From: Paenimyroides viscosum
Lineage (GTDB): Bacteria > Bacteroidota > Bacteroidia > Flavobacteriales > Flavobacteriaceae
NCBI RefSeq assembly: GCF_003858535.1
Contig: NZ_RQTJ01000018.1
Location: 1 to 55,713 of the forward strand
DNA: 55,713 bases
Reading direction: 5' to 3'
The notes beneath the pieces are model-generated. The model searched no databases and was not told the origin of the DNA. It saw only the letters and a program-made list of their open reading frames with translations. The translations under genes and the position numbers were made by a program. This document shows positions 15,911 to 24,493 of the stretch, piece after piece. Position 1 is the first letter of the stretch, and each line of letters begins with the position of its first letter.

Positions 15911-16948
15911 TTAGCTTGTACTGTTTTTTAAGTTGCGCTTACTTGTTTCTAATATCAAAGCAAATTGTAAACCATACATAAGCGCTGCTAAAACCAAGTG
16001 TGCTGCCTGCGTACCAAACGGAAAGTGTATGTAATACATTAAAACGCCCGTAATAATTTCTAAAATTAGTAAAAGCATAATCCAATCCATTTTGGCAATT
16101 CCTAAGTTAAGACGTTTATTTCTTAAAAATAGATAAAGATTTACAAAAAATATCACAAAAGAAAAGGTTCTGTGAATGTAAAAACTCACATCGGGGTTTG
16201 CCAACCAAACTGATACATCGGTAATTCCGCTTCTTGTTTGAACATCTATAAACTGACGAACTTGTGTTCCTAATCCAATCTGTATCAAAGATAAAAGCAT
16301 GGCAACCCAAGTAAAAATATGAAATGCGGCATCGTATTTACCTACATATTTTTTATTTTCCTTTGCTAAATGAATCAAATAAATTAACGCCGCCACATTT
16401 AATAACGCTGCAATCATGTGTGTGGTAATTCTTGCTGGATTCAAAACCGAAAAAACAACTGTTGCACCTAACCACGCATTAAATCCTAATAAAAACAATA
16501 CGATTCCTGCCCATAAAACCACCGATTTTTTTATTTTCCAATATTTAAACGAAAGAACAAACAACACTAAACATGACAAACCTGCTAAAGCTCCGCACAA
16601 ACGGTTAATGTATTCTACCCAAGTGTGGTAAGGATTAAACTCGGCATAATCGTGTTTTGTATATTGTTCCCAGTTCGATGGATTATAAACATCTGTTGTT
16701 GTAAAACGGTTGTTTGCCACCCAAAGCGAGTTATTTTTAATGATAACCTGTCCTTTGTTATATTCATGGTTTGGTTTCCAAAGCAATTCTTCAACTTGGG
16801 TAGGCGGTATGTAGTAACCAAAACATCTAGGCCAATCGGGACAACCCATACCAGAACCGGTCATTCTAACAGTAGCACCAGCTATAATTACTAAATAAAT
16901 TAATATAAGTGATATTTTTGCCCAACGAATAAATGTTTTGTTTTCCAT
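15911..16948 (-). CDS. ctaA: Heme A synthase (COX15/CtaA family)
   Basis: This integral membrane enzyme oxidises the C8 methyl group of heme O to give heme A for aa3-type cytochrome oxidase. The N-terminal helix leads into VRMTGSGMGCPDWPRCFG near residue 26, a signature of the family. Further hydrophobic helices carry conserved histidines, as in THMIAALLNVAALIYLIHL, YIHRTFSFVIFFVNLYLF and AAHLVLAALMYGLQF. The length of 345 aa is normal. Only 2 bp separate it from the upstream cca gene, which indicates cotranscription. No heme O synthase or cytochrome oxidase gene is in the window. Confidence 0.92.
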   Translation of the reverse strand: MENKTFIRWAKISLILIYLVIIAGATVRMTGSGMGCPDWPRCFGYYIPPTQVEELLWKPNHEYNKGQVIIKNNSLWVANNRFTTTDVYNPSNWEQYTKHDYAEFNPYHTWVEYINRLCGALAGLSCLVLFVLSFKYWKIKKSVVLWAGIVLFLLGFNAWLGATVVFSVLNPARITTHMIAALLNVAALIYLIHLAKENKKYVGKYDAAFHIFTWVAMLLSLIQIGLGTQVRQFIDVQTRSGITDVSVWLANPDVSFYIHRTFSFVIFFVNLYLFLRNKRLNLGIAKMDWIMLLLILEIITGVLMYYIHFPFGTQAAHLVLAALMYGLQFALILETSKRNLKNSTS

Positions 16949-16950
16949 GA

Positions 16951-18390
16951 TTATAATTTTGGATTTACCGGTTTTAAACCTAATTTTTCGGCTTTTATTA
17001 ACATAAATTGATATGCTTCTGTGTAATCATTTGCAATATCGCCTTCTAAAATAGCTTCTTTAATGGCATCTTTAATTTGTCCGATTTCTCTTGAAGGGGA
17101 TAAATTAAAAATCTCCATAATTTCTTCGCCTGTAATTGGTGGTTGAAAGTTGCGTACATGATCGCGTTCTTCTACTTCGATAATTTTTTGACGTACAATT
17201 TTAAAATTGTTATGATACTTTTTAAATTTCTTTTGATTTTTTGTAGTGATATCGGCTTCGCACAAAGTCAATAGATTTTCTACATCTTCACCGGCATCAA
17301 AAACAAGTCTTCTAACAGCAGAATCGGTTACTAAATCTTCTGAAATAACAATTGGTCGCGAACTCATGGCAACCATTTTTTGTACAAAACGCATTTTTTG
17401 GTTTAATGGCATGTGTAAACGTTCAAAAATTCGTTTTACCATCTTACTACCTAAAAACTCGTGCCCGTGAAATGTCCAACCGTTTTTCTTGTTGAATTTT
17501 TTTGTAGGTGCTTTGCCAATGTCGTGTAATAAAGCAGACCAACGCAGCCAAAGATCATCGGTATTCACACAAATATTATCAACAACTTCCAATGTGTGGT
17601 AAAAATTGTTTTTGTGTGTATGTCCTTCCACTTCTTCTACATTATTCAACGCAGTTAATTCAGGAAGAATTAAATCTAACAGACCGGTTTTATATAAAAG
17701 CAAAAAGCCAACAGATGGTTTCTCTGTCAATAAAATTTTATTAAGTTCTTCTACAATTCGTTCGCCCGAAATAATTTTTATGCGATCGGCATTTTTTGTA
17801 ATGGCATTTAGCGAATTTTCTTCAATAATAAAATTCAACTGAGTTGCAAAACGAATGGCGCGCATCATTCGCAAAGGATCGTCAGAATAGGTAACATCAG
17901 GATCCAAAGGCGTTTTAATGATTTTATCGGTTAAAGCAGCCATTCCGTTAAAAGGATCAACCAGATCACCAAAATTTTCTTTGTTCAACGAAAAAGCCAT
18001 AGCGTTAATGGTAAAATCGCGTCGGTTTTGATCGTCTTGCAACGTTCCGTTTTCAACCAAAGGATTTCTACTTTCATTTCGATACGATTCTTTTCGCGCA
18101 CCAACAAACTCAATATCAATATCGTTAAAACGCAGCATTGCAGTGCCGTAATTTTTAAAAACCTGAACTTTAGGGTGGTGCGGAATTAGTTCAGAAACCT
18201 TCAACGCCAGATCAATACCGCTGCCAACTGCAACAATATCAATATCTTTTTTAGTGTTTCGTTCTAAAATAAAATCACGTACAAAACCGCCAATTACGTA
18301 AGCTTCAACCTGTAATTCTTTTGCAGCTTGTGTTATAATTTTGAAAATGGGATCTTGTAGCGCTTCGTTATAATTGGATGATTGAATCAT
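16951..18390 (-). CDS. cca: CCA tRNA nucleotidyltransferase with HD domain
   Basis: The enzyme adds or repairs the 3'-terminal CCA of tRNAs. The catalytic head has GGFVRDFIL near residues 34-42 and the metal-binding Asp pair in KKDIDIV (Asp49, Asp51). RRDFTINAMA and DPLRMMRAIRFATQL follow, as in class II enzymes. A C-terminal HD phosphohydrolase domain has LLHDIGKAPT. The length of 479 aa fits the HD-fused form. Its ATG overlaps the TAA of the upstream tsaC gene by one base (TAATG), so translation of the two is likely coupled. Confidence 0.93.
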   Translation of the reverse strand: MIQSSNYNEALQDPIFKIITQAAKELQVEAYVIGGFVRDFILERNTKKDIDIVAVGSGIDLALKVSELIPHHPKVQVFKNYGTAMLRFNDIDIEFVGARKESYRNESRNPLVENGTLQDDQNRRDFTINAMAFSLNKENFGDLVDPFNGMAALTDKIIKTPLDPDVTYSDDPLRMMRAIRFATQLNFIIEENSLNAITKNADRIKIISGERIVEELNKILLTEKPSVGFLLLYKTGLLDLILPELTALNNVEEVEGHTHKNNFYHTLEVVDNICVNTDDLWLRWSALLHDIGKAPTKKFNKKNGWTFHGHEFLGSKMVKRIFERLHMPLNQKMRFVQKMVAMSSRPIVISEDLVTDSAVRRLVFDAGEDVENLLTLCEADITTKNQKKFKKYHNNFKIVRQKIIEVEERDHVRNFQPPITGEEIMEIFNLSPSREIGQIKDAIKEAILEGDIANDYTEAYQFMLIKAEKLGLKPVNPKL

Positions 18391-18959
18391 TATTTTCTTA
18401 AAATTTTTACTTGTGCATCGTTTGTAAGTTTAATTACAGTTGATGATTTTTTACAGATTTTTGCTTGATCTATGTTTACAACATAATCCACGCCGTTTAT
18501 GATTTCTTTTGATATTTCAGAAAACTGCATTGGTGTAGGTTCGCCACTGATGTTTGCCGATGTGGATACCAACGGACGTTTCATTCGTTCTACCAATTTA
18601 TACACAAAAGGAACGTTTACAATACGTATTCCCAATGAATTGTCTTCGGCAATCAGGTTTTTTGCCACATTTGTAGGATTGTCTAAAACCAAAGTTGTTG
18701 GTTTTTCGGCGCAATCTAAAATATCAAAAGCAACGGGCGGAATATTCTTAAAAACATTGTAAAGCAAGCGGTCGTTATTCACTAACACAATCATGCTTTT
18801 ACTTTCGGCACGTTTTTTTAAATCATATATTTTTTTAACGGCTTCCTCATTTGTAGCATCACAACCTATTCCCCAAACGGTATCAGTAGGATACAGAATA
18901 ATGCCGCCGTTTTTAATAACTTCAAAAGCTTCGTGAACTTCTTTATTAATGTCTTCCAT
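18390..18959 (-). CDS. tsaC: Threonylcarbamoyl-AMP synthase (TsaC/Sua5 family)
   Basis: This enzyme makes threonylcarbamoyl-AMP from threonine, bicarbonate and ATP for the t6A modification of ANN-decoding tRNAs. The 189-residue single YrdC domain has YPTDTVWGIGCDATN near residues 22-36, the basic substrate motif KKRAESKSMIVLV, GIRIVNVPF and STSANISGEPTP. It lacks the extra Sua5 C-terminal domain. It is linked to cca by a stop-start overlap, so both act on tRNA maturation. A second YrdC-domain paralogue, of YciO type, is at 51167. Confidence 0.88.
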   Translation of the reverse strand: MEDINKEVHEAFEVIKNGGIILYPTDTVWGIGCDATNEEAVKKIYDLKKRAESKSMIVLVNNDRLLYNVFKNIPPVAFDILDCAEKPTTLVLDNPTNVAKNLIAEDNSLGIRIVNVPFVYKLVERMKRPLVSTSANISGEPTPMQFSEISKEIINGVDYVVNIDQAKICKKSSTVIKLTNDAQVKILRK

Positions 18960-18982
18960 AAAAAGGAATTAGTTTAGTTTGA

Positions 18983-20059
18983 TTAAAACTCAATTTTCTC
19001 GCCCACATTTAAGCCTGAATTTTTAGCGAAAACACCACATAAATGGAACAGTAAGCGAGCACCAACATTTCCGTCCCAATCATCAGATCCCGGAGCTACT
19101 TCTACCAAATCAATTCCGATAATTTTTTTGTTAGAATCTGCCAATCTGCTCAATAAATAAGTAGCTTGTTCGTATGATAATCCGCCTGGAACGGGAGTTC
19201 CCGTGTTTGGACAATACCAACGATACAATGCATCAATATCGAAACTAACAGCTACATTTTCAGGTAATTGATTTAGAATTTCATCGCACTGATCTTTCCA
19301 CGTTTTTCCACTGAATTGGTTCGCTTTTAAATCGGTGTCTGTATAAACTTTTACTTTGTTTGATGCTTTGATCACATTTACTTCGCCTTCACTGAAATCG
19401 CGTATACCAACCTGAACAATTTTTTCGATTTGTGGTAATTTAATGGCATTGTACATGATGGATGCATGCGAATAGGTAAAACCTTCGTAAGCTTCGCGCA
19501 AATCCATGTGTGCATCAAAATGTAAAATTCCGAAATTATCGTTTTTAGATGCCAAAGCTTCATAATATCCCATTGGTGTTGAATGATCTCCACCTAATAA
19601 AATCACTTTTTTGCCTTGATTCATCCAATAAAGCGCACGTTCTTTCACTTCTTGATTGAATTGTGCCGATGCTTTATTAATTTTATCTAAATCTGATTGA
19701 AGCTGAGGAAATGTTTCAATATTCTCTCCGTTTTCTAACGCTTCAATAACAGGTTGCGCTAAACTTTTATATTTTTCGCTGTTAGTGATCCATTGTTCTG
19801 GCGCTTCGTCCATGTAAATTCCCAATTTCCATAAATCTGGAAATTCCTGGTGTAATAAATCTACCTGAAAAGAGGCGTCAAAAATAGCTTCCGGACCTTC
19901 GCTGGCACCACTTCCGTAGCTTACAGTAACTTCCCAAGGTGCAGGTAAAATAATGATTTCACTTTCTTCTGCGTTAAACGGTAATCCATAAATGGTGGCA
20001 TCTGCCAAACCTGGTTGCGATGGATCGAAATTCTCTATTTTTTGTTGTTTTGATAACAT
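18983..20059 (-). CDS. Arginase/agmatinase family (ureohydrolase) protein
   Basis: This protein has the binuclear manganese ureohydrolase fold: GGDHSTPMGYYEAL, HFDAHMDLREAYEG and SFDIDALYRWYCPNTG appear in the family order. The last motif keeps the two metal Asp residues but has Tyr-Arg where most family members have Asp-Pro. The substrate (agmatine, arginine, formiminoglutamate or other) cannot be told from sequence. A GTG at 20071 is in frame, but the ATG at 20059 suits the -7 box better and gives 358 aa. It lies 24 bp upstream of tsaC and after the kynureninase terminator. Confidence 0.82.
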   Translation of the reverse strand: MLSKQQKIENFDPSQPGLADATIYGLPFNAEESEIIILPAPWEVTVSYGSGASEGPEAIFDASFQVDLLHQEFPDLWKLGIYMDEAPEQWITNSEKYKSLAQPVIEALENGENIETFPQLQSDLDKINKASAQFNQEVKERALYWMNQGKKVILLGGDHSTPMGYYEALASKNDNFGILHFDAHMDLREAYEGFTYSHASIMYNAIKLPQIEKIVQVGIRDFSEGEVNVIKASNKVKVYTDTDLKANQFSGKTWKDQCDEILNQLPENVAVSFDIDALYRWYCPNTGTPVPGGLSYEQATYLLSRLADSNKKIIGIDLVEVAPGSDDWDGNVGARLLFHLCGVFAKNSGLNVGEKIEF

Positions 20060-20085
20060 ACTAAATTCCACTAGTTTTTAAAATG

Positions 20086-20093
20086 CAAATATA
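20086..20093 (-). promoter_or_regulatory. -7 promoter box of ureohydrolase gene
   Basis: On the minus strand this reads TATATTTG, 26 nt before the ATG at 20059. It abuts the terminator of the upstream kynureninase gene. Confidence 0.55.
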
Positions 20094-20117
20094 AAAAAAG
20101 CCAGCGTAAAGCCGGCT
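20093..20117 (-). terminator. Terminator of kynureninase gene
   Basis: On the minus strand AGCCGGC pairs with GCTGGCT (one G-T pair) around TTTAC, followed by a T run. Confidence 0.8.
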
Positions 20118-20124
20118 AAATATC

Positions 20125-21402
20125 TTAAGTTGTTTGGATACCTGTCTTTAAAATCTGACCAAAATCGTACATTTCTTCAAAAGTGGTGTATAATGGTACC
20201 GGAGCCAAACGAATAACCGCTGGTTCGCGCCAATCTGTAACAACGCCTTGCTTCATTAAATAGTGAAACAATTCTTTACCTTCACCGTGTAAAATAACCG
20301 ATAATTGCGATCCACGTTCTGCTTGATTTTTAGGCGTAATAATTTCTAAATTAGTTCTTGTTTCTTTAGCAGTTTCTTCAACAATAAATTCTAAATATGC
20401 TGTAATTAAATTTCGCTTTTCAACTAAAGCTTCCATTCCAATTTCATCGAACATTTCAACCGATGCCAAATACGGGGCCATTGCTAATACACCTGTACAT
20501 GAACTTTGCCAGCCTAAAGCACCTTCATTTGGTGTATATTCTGGTTCCATTAAAAAACGACGTTCTTTATTGTGTCCGTACCATCCGCCAAAACGATTTA
20601 AATTTTTATTGGTATGATGCTTTTCATGAACGAAATAACCAGATACACTTCCCGGACCGGCATTCATATATTTATAACTACACCAACACGCAAAATCAAC
20701 TTGCCAATCATGTAGTTTTAGTTCGATATTTCCTGCGGCATGCGCCAAATCCCAACCAACTTTTGCACCAACTACATGTCCGGCTTTTGTGATATTTTCC
20801 ATATCTAAAACCTGACCGGTGTAATAGTTAATTCCACCAATTAAAACCAACGCCAATTGATCGCCAACTTGGTTAATTTTAGCAATAATGTCTTCATTGC
20901 GTAAATTGTGTTCGCCTTCTCTGCGCTTAACTTCAACAATAACATCTTTTGGATCTAAACCATGAAATTTAACCTGTGTTTGAAACATATATTGATCGCT
21001 TGGAAACGCTTTTTCTTCGCAGATAATTTTAAATCGGGTAGAAGTAGGGTTGTAAAACGAAACCATCATCATGTGCAGATTAACGGTTAACGTATTCATT
21101 ACCGAAACTTCGCTTGGTTTTGCACCAACAATTTTTGACAAAGGATTTGAAAAACGCTCGTGATAATCCCACCAAGGTTTTTCTGCATAAAAATGACCTT
21201 CAACTGCCATATTTGCCCAATCGTTCATAACATCTTCTACATATTTTTTTGCGCGTTTTGGCATTAATCCTAAAGAATTTCCTGTAAAATAAATTGTTTT
21301 TTTACCGTTTACTTTAGGAAATTCAAATTCTGATTGATATTTTTTTAATTGATCTTGCGCATCTAATGACTGTGCAAATTCTCTTGTATTTTGAAAATTC
21401 AT
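20125..21402 (-). CDS. kynU: Kynureninase
   Basis: This PLP-dependent hydrolase cleaves L-kynurenine to anthranilate and alanine, or 3-hydroxykynurenine to 3-hydroxyanthranilate, in tryptophan degradation and de novo NAD synthesis. The N-terminal substrate-binding motif YFTGNSLGLMPKRAKKYV is near residue 38. HFYAEKPWWDYHERF and WDLAHAAGNIELKLHDW are conserved, and the PLP lysine lies in CWCSYKYMNAGPGS. The C-terminal half has GWYGHNKERRF. The length of 425 aa is normal. Kynurenine monooxygenase is not in the window. It is monocistronic, with a terminator directly downstream. Confidence 0.92.
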   Translation of the reverse strand: MNFQNTREFAQSLDAQDQLKKYQSEFEFPKVNGKKTIYFTGNSLGLMPKRAKKYVEDVMNDWANMAVEGHFYAEKPWWDYHERFSNPLSKIVGAKPSEVSVMNTLTVNLHMMMVSFYNPTSTRFKIICEEKAFPSDQYMFQTQVKFHGLDPKDVIVEVKRREGEHNLRNEDIIAKINQVGDQLALVLIGGINYYTGQVLDMENITKAGHVVGAKVGWDLAHAAGNIELKLHDWQVDFACWCSYKYMNAGPGSVSGYFVHEKHHTNKNLNRFGGWYGHNKERRFLMEPEYTPNEGALGWQSSCTGVLAMAPYLASVEMFDEIGMEALVEKRNLITAYLEFIVEETAKETRTNLEIITPKNQAERGSQLSVILHGEGKELFHYLMKQGVVTDWREPAVIRLAPVPLYTTFEEMYDFGQILKTGIQTT

Positions 21403-21486
21403 TTAGTTTTATTTTTGAAGGCTAAATTTAATTATAAAATAGGTATTGAACAAAGAGTTTTAGATAGAAAAAACAGATTATGGAAA

Positions 21487-21825
21487 TTATTCCTCATCGT
21501 GGTCTTCTGGTTTAGGTCCATCTTTATCGATATCTTCATTTAAAAAAGGAACATAAATTCGTTCGCTTTTAATGACAATAATCATGGAAAGAACGGCATG
21601 CAGAAAAATGCAGGTGAGTAGAAAAATTATTCGTCCTTTACCAAAAATATCGTTGTTAAAAATAACTTCATAATGATAAGCTACAAAGCAATATCCCACA
21701 AAAACCAAAGTGTTTAAGGTGATTACACGAAAAAACTTTTTTCGGTTAGACAATACAATGATGGTCACCAAAAAACAAAGCATGGAGATTGCAATAACGA
21801 CTAATATTCCTTGTAAAAATGTCAT
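21487..21825 (-). CDS. Hypothetical three-helix membrane protein
   Basis: The 112-residue protein has three hydrophobic segments (about residues 5-26, 33-50 and 66-85) and a very acidic C-terminal tail (DIDKDGPKPEDHDEE). The family is not recognised. It sits downstream of acnA, after that gene's terminator, and 84 bp before kynU. Confidence 0.7.
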   Translation of the reverse strand: MTFLQGILVVIAISMLCFLVTIIVLSNRKKFFRVITLNTLVFVGYCFVAYHYEVIFNNDIFGKGRIIFLLTCIFLHAVLSMIIVIKSERIYVPFLNEDIDKDGPKPEDHDEE

Positions 21826-21871
21826 ATAAAATTTTCTATGGTAAATATCGTAATTTTAAAAGATACAAAAC

Positions 21872-21901
21872 AAAAAAATCCGATCATGGGACCGGATTTT
21901 T
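21872..21901 (-). terminator. Terminator of AcnA-type aconitase gene
   Basis: AAAATCCG pairs with CGGATTTT around a 10-nt loop; on the minus strand a T run follows. Confidence 0.8.
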
Positions 21902-21921
21902 AACTTATAATTACCAACTAA

Positions 21922-24183
21922 TTATTTTCCTGCAGCGATTAAGTTTAAGGCAGAACCTGCTTTAAACCATTCTATCTGACTATCATTATAGGTGTGGTTT
22001 GCCATGATAATGTCTTTAGATCCATCTTTATGAACAAATTCTAATGTTAACTGTTTTCCTGGAGCAAATTCAGTTAAATCTAAAAAGTTGATGGTATCAT
22101 CTTCTTGAATTTTATCGTAGTCAGCTTCGTTGGCAAACGTTAAACCTAACATTCCTTGTTTTTTAAGGTTTGTTTCGTGAATACGTGCAAACGATTTTAC
22201 AAGCACCGCAACAACACCTAAATGGCGTGGTTCCATTGCAGCGTGCTCACGCGAAGATCCTTCGCCGTAATTTTGATCGCCAACTACAATAGATGGGATA
22301 CCTGCAGCTTTGTATTCGCGTTGTACAGCCGGCACTTCAGCATACGTTCCTGTTAATTGGTTTTTAACGCTGTTTGTTTTATTGTTAAAAGCATTTTCGG
22401 CACCAATAAGCATATTGTTCGAAATATTATCTAAATGTCCGCGGAAACGTAACCATGGTCCAGCCATAGAAATATGATCGGTTGTACATTTACCAAATGC
22501 TTTGATTAACAATTTTGCACCTGTAATATTTTGACCATCCCAAGGTTGGAAAGGTTCTAACAACTGTAAACGAGAAGAATCTGGTGATACAATTACCTGA
22601 ACGCTTGATCCGTTTGCAGCCGGAGCTTGAAATCCAGGATCTTCCACTTCGAAACCTTTCGTTGGCAATTCGTCTCCAAACGGAGGTTTGAACATGACTT
22701 CTTCGCCATTATCATTTAATAATTTATCAGTAATTGGGTTGAAATCCAATCGACCAGAAATCGCCAAAGCAGCTACCATTTCAGGTGATGTTACAAAAGC
22801 ATGTGTGTTAGGATTTCCATCGGCGCGTTTAGAGAAGTTACGGTTAAAAGAATGAACAATGGTGTTTTTCTCGCCCTTATCAGCACCTTCACGATCCCAT
22901 TGACCAATACAAGGACCACAAGCGTTGGTAAATACTTTAGTTCCCATTTTCTCAAAAGCAGCAATAATTCCGTCACGTTCAATGGTGTAACGAATTTGTT
23001 CTGATCCTGGGTTGATACCGAATTCAGCTTTAGGTGTGATCCCTAATTCAACTGCTTGATTTACGATAGAAACCGCTCTTGACATATCTTCGTAAGACGA
23101 GTTGGTACAAGATCCGATCAATCCCCATTCTACTTTAATTGGCCAATCGTTTTTAGCAGCTTCTTCCTTCATTTTAGAAACCGGTGTACCTCTGTCTGGA
23201 GTGAATGGTCCGTTGATATGTGGTTCTAATTCGGTTAAATTAATTTCGATTAATTCATCGAAATATTGCTCTGGATTTGCATACACTTCAGCATCTGCCG
23301 TCAAATAATTAGCTATTTTATCAGCAGCATCAACCACATCTTGGCGACCTGTTGCAGCTAAATATCTACGCATTGAATCATCGTAACCAAAAGTTGATGT
23401 TGTTGCACCAATTTCGGCTCCCATGTTACAAATGGTTCCTTTACCAGTTGCCGACAGAGATTTAGCACCTTCGCCAAAATATTCGACAATGGCGCCTGTA
23501 CCACCTTTTACGGTTAAGATATCAGCTACTTTTAAGATAACATCTTTTGGAGCAGTCCAGCCGTTTAAGTTTCCTGTTAATTTAACTCCGATTAATTTTG
23601 GAAATTTTAATTCCCAAGACATTCCTGACATTACATCAACAGCATCGGCACCACCAACACCAATTGCCAACATACCCAAGCCACCAGCGTTTACTGTGTG
23701 CGAATCGGTACCAATAATTAATCCGCCTGGGAAAGCATAGTTTTCTAATACAATTTGGTGAATAATTCCCGAGCCTGGTTTCCAAAATCCGATACCGTAT
23801 TTGTTAGAAACGGAAGAAAGAAAATCGAAAACTTCTTTAGATTGTGTATTTGCAACTGCCAAATCTTTTTCGGCACCTACTTTTGCAAGAATCAAGTGAT
23901 CGCAATGTACGGTGGTTGGTACAGCTACGCTTTCTTTACCAGCGTGCATGAACTGCAACAATGCCATTTGTGCGGTTGCGTCTTGACAAGCCACACGGTC
24001 TGGTGCAAAATCTACATAATCTTTAGAACGGGTAAATTTAGTAGAAGGCATTCCTTCCCATAAATGTGCATATAAGATTTTTTCTGAAAGTGTTAACGGA
24101 CGCCCAACCAATTCACGTGCTTTGTCAACGCGTGAAGGCATGGTTTCGTACACTTTTTTAATCATTTCAATATCAAAAGCCAT
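21922..24183 (-). CDS. acnA: Aconitate hydratase, AcnA / mitochondrial type
   Basis: This [4Fe-4S] enzyme isomerises citrate to isocitrate in the TCA cycle. Substrate-binding motifs [19 protein letters not shown] and cluster ligand regions [12 protein letters not shown] and ACGPCIGQW are all present. The C-terminal swivel domain has [19 protein letters not shown]. The length (753 aa) matches the mitochondrial-type aconitase rather than the 890-aa AcnA. The frame extends to a TTG at 24192, but the ATG at 24181-24183 is the likely start. An AcnB gene lies 311 bp upstream on the same strand, with a terminator and a GC-rich repeat between. Confidence 0.93.
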   Translation of the reverse strand: MAFDIEMIKKVYETMPSRVDKARELVGRPLTLSEKILYAHLWEGMPSTKFTRSKDYVDFAPDRVACQDATAQMALLQFMHAGKESVAVPTTVHCDHLILAKVGAEKDLAVANTQSKEVFDFLSSVSNKYGIGFWKPGSGIIHQIVLENYAFPGGLIIGTDSHTVNAGGLGMLAIGVGGADAVDVMSGMSWELKFPKLIGVKLTGNLNGWTAPKDVILKVADILTVKGGTGAIVEYFGEGAKSLSATGKGTICNMGAEIGATTSTFGYDDSMRRYLAATGRQDVVDAADKIANYLTADAEVYANPEQYFDELIEINLTELEPHINGPFTPDRGTPVSKMKEEAAKNDWPIKVEWGLIGSCTNSSYEDMSRAVSIVNQAVELGITPKAEFGINPGSEQIRYTIERDGIIAAFEKMGTKVFTNACGPCIGQWDREGADKGEKNTIVHSFNRNFSKRADGNPNTHAFVTSPEMVAALAISGRLDFNPITDKLLNDNGEEVMFKPPFGDELPTKGFEVEDPGFQAPAANGSSVQVIVSPDSSRLQLLEPFQPWDGQNITGAKLLIKAFGKCTTDHISMAGPWLRFRGHLDNISNNMLIGAENAFNNKTNSVKNQLTGTYAEVPAVQREYKAAGIPSIVVGDQNYGEGSSREHAAMEPRHLGVVAVLVKSFARIHETNLKKQGMLGLTFANEADYDKIQEDDTINFLDLTEFAPGKQLTLEFVHKDGSKDIIMANHTYNDSQIEWFKAGSALNLIAAGK

Positions 24184-24324
24184 AGTATTCAAATTGAATT
24201 TTTCAATTACTAATTATTAACTACAATTTACGGCTTTTTTTTTTAAAATAATGGTAATAATCTTAGTTGAAGTAATTTAAAATGATTCTAATCAGTTCAT
24301 TGGAATGGTTTACATAGAAACAAT

Positions 24325-24421
24325 TGCGGCAGGGATAGCAGCGGTTAGCCCGGAGTGTAGCTTTGAAAAAGCTATGCGAGGACTATGAGCGGATAGCCCG
24401 GTGCTTTGCAGCCGCCCAAAA
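24325..24421. repeat. GC-rich dispersed intergenic repeat
   Basis: This roughly 97-bp stretch is far richer in G and C than its surroundings. It begins TGCGGCAGGGATAGC and ends GCAGCCGCCC, so its ends can pair (GCGGC with GCCGC). Inside it has two copies of GCGG(T/A)TAGCCCGG separated by AGTGTAGCTTTGAAAAAGCT, itself a hairpin. There is no ORF. I take it for a REP-like element of flavobacterial genomes. Confidence 0.7.
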
Positions 24422-24431
24422 AATAAACAAC

Positions 24432-24471
24432 AAAAAAAACGAGTCAACCAAATGAATGATTAACTCGTTTT
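24432..24471 (-). terminator. Terminator of acnB
   Basis: AACGAGT pairs with ACTCGTT; on the minus strand a T run of seven follows. It lies between acnB and the GC-rich repeat. Confidence 0.8.
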
Positions 24472-24493
24472 GTATGTAAGATTTCGAGAATGT

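Noticed and set aside
23423..23740. 105-codon ORF opposite acnA
   Set aside because: It is antisense to a conserved aconitase, and its proline-rich product is an artefact of the opposite frame.
24325..24421. tRNA or other classical RNA gene in the GC-rich stretch
   Set aside because: No cloverleaf, T-loop GTTCGAATC-type sequence or CCA end can be drawn. Repeat character fits better.
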